The notes under the pieces were generated by a model. It saw nothing but the letters and a program-made list of their open reading frames with translations, had not been told where the DNA came from and ran no database searches. Below, one piece after another: positions 17,941 to 25,145 of a DNA stretch of 64,000 bases. A program made the translations under genes and the position numbers. Positions within the stretch are counted from its first letter, which is position 1; the number at the start of each line of letters is the position of its first letter. Source of the DNA: Methylophilus sp. 13 (GTDB taxonomy: Bacteria > Pseudomonadota > Gammaproteobacteria > Burkholderiales > Methylophilaceae); assembly GCF_015354335.1 (NCBI RefSeq), contig NZ_JADKYR010000001.1, positions 846,208-910,207 on the forward strand, read 5' to 3'.

Positions 17941-17979
17941 TTTCTAATTCCTAAAAAATAAAATGCTGAGGCTGGCAAG

Positions 17980-18531
17980 CTAAGCAACCTTGAGCCAATC
18001 TGATAATTCATCGGCATGCCCTTCTTCTTGAGCGAGGATCTTTTCTAACATTACACGCGTTGTCGGGTCGCTATCGCCGATATAACGGATCAATGCATGA
18101 TATGTATCGATTGCGATGCGCTCAGCCACTAAATTCTCCTTAATCATTTCTTTCAATGCCAGGCATGGTACATAATCGGCATGACTGCGAAGTGTTAAGG
18201 TTTCTGGTGAGAAATCTGGCTCTCCGCCAAGTTGAACGATACGCTCAGCAATCAGATCTGCATGGGATAGCTCTTCTTGTGCATGTAAATTAAATTCACT
18301 CGCAATAGAATTGGAGTGGATGCCAGTTGCGGTGAAATAATGGCGTTTGTAACGAAGTGCACACACAATTTCTGTTGCTAAAGAAGCGTTTAGTAATGCG
18401 ATCACCTCATCAACGTTTCCTTTGTATGAAGAGGTCTTTGCGCCGTCTTCTACATGTTTTCTTGCATTCTCTTTGATTTTTTTAATGTCCAAATTCAATG
18501 AAGCACTACTTTTTCTTGTATCTTTTTTCAT
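17980..18531 (-). CDS. Ferritin-like (bacterioferritin/Dps-type) protein
   Basis: The 183-residue four-helix protein carries diiron-type motifs: Glu in SLATEIVCALRYKRHYF, EExxH in LHAQEELSHADLIAERI, Glu in LVAERIAIDTYHALI, and EEGH in AQEEGHADEL. This is the ferritin-like/bacterioferritin family, probably storing or detoxifying iron. It has a charged N-terminal extension of about 35 residues and no signal peptide, and no heme Met is evident. It sits in a small AT-rich cluster with a lipoprotein, a tiny membrane peptide and a truncated Crp-type regulator, suggesting a stress locus. Confidence 0.88.
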   Translation of the reverse strand: MKKDTRKSSASLNLDIKKIKENARKHVEDGAKTSSYKGNVDEVIALLNASLATEIVCALRYKRHYFTATGIHSNSIASEFNLHAQEELSHADLIAERIVQLGGEPDFSPETLTLRSHADYVPCLALKEMIKENLVAERIAIDTYHALIRYIGDSDPTTRVMLEKILAQEEGHADELSDWLKVA

Positions 18532-18550
18532 TCACTTACACCTCAAAAAA

Positions 18551-18628
18551 TTAGTGGAAAAAGAAATAAATAATCAGCAATAAAAGCCCCGGCACTCCCA
18601 AAAGCCAAGCCAACACGTATTTACCCAT
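18551..18628 (-). CDS. 25-residue single-span membrane peptide
   Basis: A short frame reads MGKYVLAWLLGVPGLLLLII followed by YFFFH and a stop. It has an ideal AAGGAG ribosome binding site 6-7 nt upstream of the ATG at 18628. The sequence is one hydrophobic helix with a basic start. It lies 19 bp before the ferritin-like gene and is probably co-transcribed. Similar tiny hydrophobic proteins accompany stress genes in other proteobacteria, but I do not recognise a named family. Confidence 0.7.
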   Translation of the reverse strand: MGKYVLAWLLGVPGLLLLIIYFFFH

Positions 18629-18921
18629 TGCATTCTCCTTAGTGATTTAAGACAACTAAAATGATTTAGTGAAAATTGAGCGTTATATGCATGATGCTTT
18701 TTTTTGTGGATGCTTGTTATCGGCAAAAAGGGCAAAGTACTGTCAGAATCCACTGTCGTATACCACCTGGATAACGCTCATAGCGTCTGTGTCTAACTAA
18801 ACAACTGTGAAAAAGGTCGATTGAACCTTGTAGGAATGGCTTTATTGACTGTGAAGGATGCCACCAATTGAAACGAGTGCTTCAATCTTTCGTTTTTGTG
18901 CATGGGTCCATGCGTAATGAT

Positions 18922-19272
18922 TCAGACTAATGGCCTTTGTCTTAAAGGCAAGGAATAGTAGTCTGCATGCTTCTTAAGTTTCTCATATTGTTTGATGATC
19001 AATCGTTGACCATCAAACTCAAACAAATCCATTTTCTTAAGTTTTGCCAACGACTTGTTCGTATGAACCAATGACAATCCCATCGCGTCAGCGATGTGTT
19101 GTTGAGTCATTGGAAAATCAAATCCTTTGGATTCGACTAATCCAAGTTGAGCTGCCCGTTTGTATAAACTAATGAACAATAGAGCGATCCTCTCGGTCGC
19201 ATTTCGTTGTCCAACAGAAACTAAGTTTTCATCCACAATTAATTCATTGTGGGCAGCTAGGCTAGATATCAT
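18922..19272 (-). pseudogene. Crp/Fnr regulator, C-terminal fragment
   Basis: 116 residues match only the C-terminal half of a Crp/Fnr protein: the long dimer helix (SLAAHNELIVDENLVSVGQRNATERIALLFISLYKR) and a winged helix with MTQQHIADAMGLSLVHTNKSLAKLKK. The cyclic-nucleotide-binding domain of about 110 residues is missing. In frame upstream only six codons (no start) precede a TGA at 19291, and a terminator at 19309-19338 closes the adjacent gene. It is either a decayed gene or a stand-alone DNA-binding fragment; I favour the former. Confidence 0.7.
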
Positions 19273-19308
19273 CTTGAAAGTCAGGCCCGTTCAGTGATCA
19301 CCATTAAA

Positions 19309-19338
19309 ACAAAAGCCCCGCAATATGCGGGGCTTTTG
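19309..19338 (-). terminator. Rho-independent terminator after the EpsD-like gene
   Basis: GCCCCGC and GCGGGGC arms with a short AT loop, flanked by A4 and T4, so it can work in both directions. It lies 41 bp after the EpsD-like stop codon. Confidence 0.85.
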
Positions 19339-19378
19339 TTGGTGCGACAGGTCTGCCGCCCGGTTGGCAAGTCAATGC

Positions 19379-20338
19379 TTACAAACCGGACAGGCCTTTT
19401 TCAATCGCCTGATTATGTGTAGCATCTGTTGGCGATGTTGGTGCAACCGCTGCAGGTTCTGGTTTGGCTGCCGGGACTGCAGGCGCAGTGGTGTCAGCGT
19501 TCAGGGTCATTTTAGAGAAGTCGCCATAAAACTCGACCTTGGCCTCTTTGCGCAAACTCGCAACTTCATTCTTGATCAGTGTTTGCTGTCCCGAGTTGAC
19601 CAGGAACTGCTGGATCACTGGTTTAGCATTGTCAAAATTGACCGGTTGGCGATCGACTTTGGCCAGATACAGCAAAACCAGCGCTTGTGGACTTTTGACC
19701 ACCAAGGTATCACCGGCTTTCAACGCGTTAAGCTGCTTGAGCAACTCGAGTGGCAACTGTTCGGCGGCTTTGCGGCTGGCATTCACGTTAAAGACGTATT
19801 TATTGTCTTGCAGCCATTTCGCAATTTCCTCAGGCGTCTTGGCAGCATTAATGCCTGCTTCAATTTCGCTGACGTGTTGCGTGCCATCTTTCACGGCAAA
19901 TTCCTGGATCACATACACATTACGCTCGCTGAATAATTCAGGATGCGTGTCATAAAACTTCTGGATATCCGCTGCAGATGGGGTGCCCTGTTTAGCAGCC
20001 ACTTTTTGCATATAGGCTTGCGCCAGCACTTGCTGCTTGGTGGCCTCAAGCACTTGTAACACATTCGGGTCACGGTCAAGCTTTTCGTCCACAGACTTTT
20101 GCTTGAGCAATTCCATGTCTACCATTTGCTGCAACACTTTTTCAGATGCGGCTTTCACTTGCGACTGGTCCAGCTTGCCCAGTTTGGATAAGGCAAAATT
20201 CAACTGATGCACAGTAATTTCGCTGCCATTCACCTTGGCAACCACCTGGGAGCCGCCTTTACTGGCTTCATCATGTTTGCTGCAACCAGCCATTACCAGC
20301 ATCAGTGCTGGTACGATCAATGCGATTTTTTTCATCAT
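19379..20338 (-). CDS. epsD: EpsD-family lipoprotein peptidyl-prolyl isomerase
   Basis: A 319-residue lipoprotein with lipobox VMAGC (ALMLVMAGCSKHDEA). A SurA-N-like helical domain (VVAKVNGSEITVHQLNFALSKL...VLQQMVDMELLKQKSVDEKLDRDPNV) and a parvulin-like region follow (PELFSERNVYVIQEF...AKWLQDN). This matches the EpsD-type foldase of PEP-CTERM/exosortase B exopolysaccharide loci, but here no eps glycosyltransferase genes surround it. The start is ATG 20338 (a GTG lies 3 bp upstream). The C-terminal tail is Ala/Pro rich. A terminator follows. Confidence 0.8.
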   Translation of the reverse strand: MMKKIALIVPALMLVMAGCSKHDEASKGGSQVVAKVNGSEITVHQLNFALSKLGKLDQSQVKAASEKVLQQMVDMELLKQKSVDEKLDRDPNVLQVLEATKQQVLAQAYMQKVAAKQGTPSAADIQKFYDTHPELFSERNVYVIQEFAVKDGTQHVSEIEAGINAAKTPEEIAKWLQDNKYVFNVNASRKAAEQLPLELLKQLNALKAGDTLVVKSPQALVLLYLAKVDRQPVNFDNAKPVIQQFLVNSGQQTLIKNEVASLRKEAKVEFYGDFSKMTLNADTTAPAVPAAKPEPAAVAPTSPTDATHNQAIEKGLSGL

Positions 20339-20457
20339 CACCCTTTAATATTCGCTATTTTTAACTTCTGTTGCGATCACTCGCAACCTGATAACGGTTT
20401 TTAATCCGCCGTCTTGAGCAAGACGCGCTGTTCAAGACAAACGCTTACACACTCGGT

Positions 20458-21144
20458 TCACCAATATTGCCAATGGTCACCAAACACTACCCACGCCCCT
20501 AAGAGAGCATTGGTGGTGACATGCGCAATGATTGCGACCCAGAGCACCTGGAAATGACGGTATAACCAGGCATATACCAATCCTGCCAACAGCCCTGCAA
20601 ACCAGAGTTGATGCTCCACAGCGAATAATACGCTACTTAGCAGGATTGCATAAGTCGTGACTGCGGCAGGTGACACAGTCAGAAAATCGTTCGCATCCAG
20701 CCTGCGCATCAGATACGAACGCCAGAACAATTCTTCAATTACAGGCACCACCAATGCAGAACCCGCCCAACGGCAAGCTAACCAGAACAAGTCCGTCCCA
20801 GTCTGCATAGGCATCGCCACGATGGCTTGTGTCTCGCTCCCGCCCAACCAGACTGGGTAAGGCGCAATCCACAGCAAAAACACCAGCACCCCCGCCAGTA
20901 AGGCAAGCCCGATCTGCGCGCGCGCAGGCTTGTCGGTCAACTCGCGATAATCGGTTTTAAAGTAGAACAGGCACGCCAAGGCCAGCAAGCAGCGACACAA
21001 ATACGCCGCTTGCCCAACCACCCCCAGCGCAGTGAAGAGATCCACTAACCAAGGCTGCAGGGCCAACAGCAAAATAAAGCCGATAAACGGAAAGATGCGC
21101 GCACATTCTGCGCGCGTGAACCAGTGATCAATTAAATGCATCAT
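20458..21144 (-). CDS. CPBP/CAAX-type intramembrane protease (PEP-CTERM-associated type)
   Basis: A 228-residue polytopic protein with the three CPBP motifs: EExxxR in VIEELFWRSYLMRRL, a His in FAVEHQLWFAG, and HxxxN in AHVTTNALLG. It resembles the CAAX prenyl protease-related proteins found with exosortase/PEP-CTERM systems. It lies 49 bp after the coiled-coil gene and probably ends the TonB operon. Substrate unknown; maturation of sorted proteins is inference. Confidence 0.82.
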   Translation of the reverse strand: MMHLIDHWFTRAECARIFPFIGFILLLALQPWLVDLFTALGVVGQAAYLCRCLLALACLFYFKTDYRELTDKPARAQIGLALLAGVLVFLLWIAPYPVWLGGSETQAIVAMPMQTGTDLFWLACRWAGSALVVPVIEELFWRSYLMRRLDANDFLTVSPAAVTTYAILLSSVLFAVEHQLWFAGLLAGLVYAWLYRHFQVLWVAIIAHVTTNALLGAWVVFGDHWQYW

Positions 21145-21193
21145 GCAGGTAAGCCTATCATCAAACAGTCTACCTGCCTATGCTGGAAGCCAC

Positions 21194-21868
21194 TTAAGGC
21201 GTTGCAACTTTGTCGACCTTGTTTTCCAGTAACTGACTGTGCTTTTCTTGAAGGATATTCTCAAGTTCAACCCGCTTTAATTGAAAAAACGGCTCTGAAC
21301 GCAGCACTTTTTGATAAAAACTGGCATTGTCATACAAATCCACCAACTCATGCCCATACGCATACAAACGGCTGTTTTTTTCTTCGCAGCTGGTCAGCTT
21401 CTGGTGGCTGTCACTCACTTTGGAAAGCAGTTGTTTGCGTTGCTGCTCGCTGCTCTCTTGCGTCGCATGTGCAAGCTTGAGTTGTTGTTCGGCCGCCTCA
21501 AGTTGCTGGTTTTTTTCGGCGAGCTGTGTTTGCAGCTGTTTGAGTTGTGCAGATAACGCGTCTTTTTCCTGCAATAGCTTTTGATTGTCAGACTGCAATT
21601 GCTGGTTACGTTTCAGCTGTCCCTGCAATTTGGCCGAATGCGAGCGCTGTGCAGACTGTGCCTGATCCAAGGCTTGCGACAAGCCCTGTTTTTCTTGCTC
21701 AAACTGCGATTGCAGGGCAGATTTTTCAGCCTCCAAATCCTGCTTCATTTTTTGCATGAGGATGGCGGCACGTTTGGCCGATTTGTCCTGCTTTTCTGCA
21801 GCAGCCGTTGGCTCTACACAGAGTCCAATCAAGCTCAGGCTCAGCAGGAGTGACGAGATGAGTTTCAT
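21194..21868 (-). CDS. Exported coiled-coil protein
   Basis: 224 residues with a signal peptide (KLISSLLLSLSLIGLCVEPTAAA) and a coiled coil from about residue 30 to 165 rich in Gln, Glu, Lys and Leu heptads. A compact C-terminal region (ENSRLYAYGHELVDLYDN..SEPFFQLKRVELENILQ) follows. It lies 9 bp after the porin gene, so it is likely a periplasmic partner of the porin/TonB system. I know no named family for certain. Confidence 0.8.
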   Translation of the reverse strand: MKLISSLLLSLSLIGLCVEPTAAAEKQDKSAKRAAILMQKMKQDLEAEKSALQSQFEQEKQGLSQALDQAQSAQRSHSAKLQGQLKRNQQLQSDNQKLLQEKDALSAQLKQLQTQLAEKNQQLEAAEQQLKLAHATQESSEQQRKQLLSKVSDSHQKLTSCEEKNSRLYAYGHELVDLYDNASFYQKVLRSEPFFQLKRVELENILQEKHSQLLENKVDKVATP

Positions 21869-21877
21869 ACAGTCCCT

Positions 21878-23503
21878 TTAAAACCGGCCATTAAAGTCGA
21901 GGAAAAAGGTATCCACAGAGAATGGCAAACCAGAAATTTCATCGGCACTGACGTATCTGGAAGATAACCAGGCATTTTTGCCCAAGCCGTACTGTGCGCC
22001 CAAATAAAAGCCTTTGGCATCTGTGCCACCAAGACGGAAGTTAGAGTCGGTGAAACCATCCAACATAGCGTCAGCTTCAAGACGCCTATATCCCCCAAAC
22101 ACTTGCCAGTCATGCAGTTTTTTAATCATTGGATGCCCAACCATGAGCGCAAACTCATACCCCTCATCCTGCTCATCATATAATGTGTTGGTTCGACGCA
22201 ATATTTCTTCTTGATCGAAGCCGATATTTTTAACATAGGCCCCATGCAAAATGACATGGACAGGATCGAAAACTGCCAAGTCGACCTCACCAGTAAAGTT
22301 GATTAGCTGAAACTGCGAGGCCAGCCCACAAAGTGAAGGATTGTTTTGACTGCCGCAGTTATTTCCAAACGGATTCATTTTAAAGGTACTGTTCCCCTTT
22401 TGTCGCCAGAGAGGAACAGTCGCGTCATAGCGTGTATCTCCAACAAACTCTCTCGGCTTACCTTCAACGTTTTTAAAATCATAATAGGCAACGCCAAGCT
22501 TCACCTTACTGTTGTTATCAGAGGTCCATTCAATCCCACCTTGCGCGGCATATAACCATTTATCGCGAGCCTTGTTGGTATCTGAACTTTCAATCTCTTC
22601 AATAGGGAAAGCTCCTGCTGTTGAGAAGAGTTGCCAGTGTTGGTTAAGTTTAGGATTGACTCTCGCTACCAAGCCATCAAATGCCAAATCAGGATCCCAG
22701 AGCAAGTCTGTGTTGAACGTCTGATTGCCAGTAAAGAATGGGTTGGCAAACCGGCCGCCTGTTAAGGTTAACCAATCATAGGGTTTAGCCTCAAGAAAAG
22801 CTCTGTCCAGCCCAAAGATAAATTTACCCTGCGAGAAGCCTTCTGTCTGGTTTGGAGTCACTGGCGTCTGTAGCATACCAGTGGTAAACCGAATACCACC
22901 ATTCAACCAGTCATTAATATGTAGATTAGCGCCAAACAAGGCGCGAATACGCTGACGCTGTCTGTCTTCACTGGTGTTATTGACTTGCATATATTGCCTA
23001 TTATTAGAAGCAAGATCTGCAGGCGTCACATTATTATCACTGAACATATCTTCCTGGTAGCGCAAACGCAGAGCCCCCGTCCACTCAACGCGATCAATCC
23101 ACTCTGGAATCCCTAACCGCTCGCCTGCCTTGTAATTGAGTTTTTTCATCACCTCTTGCTCAATCTCAGCACGCATTTCGTTTTTGACATGCTCAGGCAC
23201 ATATTGCACGCGGATCGCTTTCGATTGCGTCGCCGCAGCTGGCGCATCTGGTGCTGCAGATTCGGCAACACTGGCCGCTTCTTCTTGTGCTTTTTGTTTG
23301 GCAGCTTGCGCTTGCTTGAGCAAAGCATCCGCTTTTTCTTTAGACAGTACACCCTCTTGTACCAGCAACTCGATCAAATTCATGGTGGTGGCACGCACCT
23401 CTTCCAGTGATTCACGCTCACCGGCGAGTACACCCTGGGCTTGTGTGCTAAACAGGCCGGCCACCAGCCATGGAATCATCCAGTTCTTTGCTTTTATCTT
23501 CAT
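21878..23503 (-). CDS. Putative outer-membrane porin with N-terminal coiled coil
   Basis: The 541-residue protein has a signal peptide (ending near QGVLAG), a short helical/coiled region (LLVQEGVLSKEKADALLKQAQAAKQKAQEEA), then a beta-barrel with alternating amphipathic strands ending in aromatic SVDTFFLDFNGRF, the C-terminal Phe typical of outer-membrane proteins. The arrangement resembles the putative porin family (Porin_5 type). It is coded in the TonB/ExbD/ExbB operon, and no classical TonB-dependent receptor is present, so TonB energisation of this barrel is only an inference. Confidence 0.85.
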   Translation of the reverse strand: MKIKAKNWMIPWLVAGLFSTQAQGVLAGERESLEEVRATTMNLIELLVQEGVLSKEKADALLKQAQAAKQKAQEEAASVAESAAPDAPAAATQSKAIRVQYVPEHVKNEMRAEIEQEVMKKLNYKAGERLGIPEWIDRVEWTGALRLRYQEDMFSDNNVTPADLASNNRQYMQVNNTSEDRQRQRIRALFGANLHINDWLNGGIRFTTGMLQTPVTPNQTEGFSQGKFIFGLDRAFLEAKPYDWLTLTGGRFANPFFTGNQTFNTDLLWDPDLAFDGLVARVNPKLNQHWQLFSTAGAFPIEEIESSDTNKARDKWLYAAQGGIEWTSDNNSKVKLGVAYYDFKNVEGKPREFVGDTRYDATVPLWRQKGNSTFKMNPFGNNCGSQNNPSLCGLASQFQLINFTGEVDLAVFDPVHVILHGAYVKNIGFDQEEILRRTNTLYDEQDEGYEFALMVGHPMIKKLHDWQVFGGYRRLEADAMLDGFTDSNFRLGGTDAKGFYLGAQYGLGKNAWLSSRYVSADEISGLPFSVDTFFLDFNGRF

Positions 23504-23596
23504 ATCTTTCCCTAGTTACTTTCGCTCTTTACCAAGAGGCTCTTTACTGCGAGGCTTGCGATCAATAGTAATTAACGCTGTTGTGTGTTCCGTACT

Positions 23597-24313
23597 TCAT
23601 GACATGTTTTTCGAGGCCATTCTGACGATGACCTTTCTTGGCATATCCTCTGGCGCAGACTCTTTCAACGGCGGAATCCGGCTCAATACTTTGCGGATCA
23701 AGGCATCGGTTTCAGCATCACCACTGGAGTCAATCAATTCCGCATGATCAATGTCGCCCTGGGCATTTAAAAACACCCTGACATCGACCTGATACTTCAC
23801 TTTGCTCAGTCCACTTTCTGCATCCAGCGCTTTCTTGATTTGCGCATCAACCTTGTTGGTAAACCAGGCAAACGCAGCCATATTCTTTTTGCCGCCAATT
23901 TTGGGGCCAGTGGTGACGTCGCCCCCCTTGTACTCATTATTCACGGCACCGGACTGGAAGGGACTTGGGCCATCTCCCGCAGCGCCTTCCATCTTGAGGT
24001 TCTCGGCAGGCGGTGCTTCAACCGGTTTGGGCTCAGGCTCTTTAGGCGCTTCTTTCGGCTGCTCCTTCGGCGTTTCCTTGGGCGGCTCTTTAGGCGGTGG
24101 CGGCGGTGGCGGCGGTGGCGGCGGTGTGTCGGGTAGCAATTTCACAGTAGTGATTTGCTTTTTCTGCGTCGGCCCACCCGAAAACAGTTTTTTGATGCCA
24201 TAAGCGATGCCAGCCAAGACGACCAGCACCAATACAGCAATCAGGATGCGGGTCGCCCACAGCCGTGCGAGATGTACCGGCGTGTCAGTGGAAAGGTTAT
24301 CTTCCATCGCCAT
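23597..24313 (-). CDS. tonB: TonB-family energy transducer
   Basis: The 238-residue protein has one N-terminal TM (ATRILIAVLVLVVLAGIAYGI), an uninterrupted polyproline run of 11 Pro, Lys/Pro/Glu spacers (KEPPKETPKEQPKEAP) and a C-terminal TonB domain (YQVDVRVFLNAQGDIDHAELIDSSGDAETDALI). It transmits proton-motive force from ExbB/ExbD to the outer membrane. It lies 3 bp after exbD. The polyproline is coded by a GGC/GGT-rich repeat at about 24092-24126 on the plus strand that could slip. Confidence 0.92.
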   Translation of the reverse strand: MAMEDNLSTDTPVHLARLWATRILIAVLVLVVLAGIAYGIKKLFSGGPTQKKQITTVKLLPDTPPPPPPPPPPPKEPPKETPKEQPKEAPKEPEPKPVEAPPAENLKMEGAAGDGPSPFQSGAVNNEYKGGDVTTGPKIGGKKNMAAFAWFTNKVDAQIKKALDAESGLSKVKYQVDVRVFLNAQGDIDHAELIDSSGDAETDALIRKVLSRIPPLKESAPEDMPRKVIVRMASKNMS

Positions 24314-24316
24314 ACC

Positions 24317-24721
24317 CTAAGTCCCGATTTTGCCGGTCACCAGGCCGACATTTTCAATTTGCAAGCGGTTAACGAGGTCAATGACGCCGATCACACCGGC
24401 ATACGGGGCTTGTGGCTGACCCTTGATCATGACGTTGAACTTGGGATCCATGGCCTTGGCCTGGTTGAGTTGTGTCTCCAGTTCAGCCATGGTCACGCCA
24501 ACCCCATTGATGGTGAGCGTGCCGCCCTGCTGCACCTGCACGATTTTGATGTCGTGTTTTTCAGTGCTGGGCTTGTTGGACGGCTTGGGCAGATTCATGG
24601 TCAAGCCTTGCACGCCCGCCGTGGTCATCAGGATAAAAATCACCAGCAGCACATAGGCCAGGTCCAGCATGGGCGTAATGTTGATGGTGTCGTATGGTTG
24701 GGCGTCGTTCTGAACTTGCAT
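24317..24721 (-). CDS. exbD: ExbD-type biopolymer transporter (second copy)
   Basis: 134 residues; a single TM with the conserved proton-translocating Asp (INITPMLDLAYVLLVIFILM) and a periplasmic ExbD/TolR domain (GGTLTINGVGVTMAELETQLNQ). It is clearly related to the preceding exbD copy. The two may form a hetero-dimeric stator with the ExbB-like protein. It lies 3 bp after the first copy and 3 bp before tonB. Confidence 0.93.
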   Translation of the reverse strand: MQVQNDAQPYDTINITPMLDLAYVLLVIFILMTTAGVQGLTMNLPKPSNKPSTEKHDIKIVQVQQGGTLTINGVGVTMAELETQLNQAKAMDPKFNVMIKGQPQAPYAGVIGVIDLVNRLQIENVGLVTGKIGT

Positions 24722-24724
24722 GGC

Positions 24725-25135
24725 TTACTCCACCACTTTCTTGGTCACCAGGCCGACTTCGGTAATGTCCAGCCGTTTACAGATTTCCAGCACTTCAGAG
24801 ACCTTTTCATAATGCGCAGCGGCATCGCCCTTGAGCACCACCGGCAGCTCGGGATTACTGCTTTTGTATTGCGCCAGACGCTGCTCCAGCTGTGCCATAT
24901 CCACCGGGAACGCATCAAGGTAGACACTGCCATCACTGGTAACGGTAATCGCGCGCATTTGCGGTTTGGCCAAGGCAGCAGAGTTCACCGTGTGTGGCAT
25001 GTCGACTTTGACGCCTTGCACGGACGCGGTAGTCATGATGATAAAAATCACCAGCAGCACATACGCCAGATCCAGCATGGGCGTAATGTTGATCTCATCG
25101 TAGAGCTGGTTCTCTTCTTTGACGCCTTCTGACAT
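24725..25135 (-). CDS. exbD: ExbD-type biopolymer transporter (first copy)
   Basis: 136 residues with the same layout: cytoplasmic N-terminus, TM with Asp in INITPMLDLAYVLLVIFIIM, and a periplasmic TolR-like domain (SDGSVYLDAFPVDMAQLEQRLAQYK). It starts 10 bp after the ExbB-like gene, indicating one operon. Paired exbD genes are known in TonB systems with specialised substrates. Confidence 0.93.
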   Translation of the reverse strand: MSEGVKEENQLYDEINITPMLDLAYVLLVIFIIMTTASVQGVKVDMPHTVNSAALAKPQMRAITVTSDGSVYLDAFPVDMAQLEQRLAQYKSSNPELPVVLKGDAAAHYEKVSEVLEICKRLDITEVGLVTKKVVE

Positions 25136-25145
25136 CGCTTATGCC

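Noticed and set aside
24155..25132. A 325-codon open frame on the plus strand opposite the ExbD and TonB genes
   Set aside because: It is antisense to three well-supported genes, has a composition rich in His and Gln typical of shadow frames, and shows no domain.
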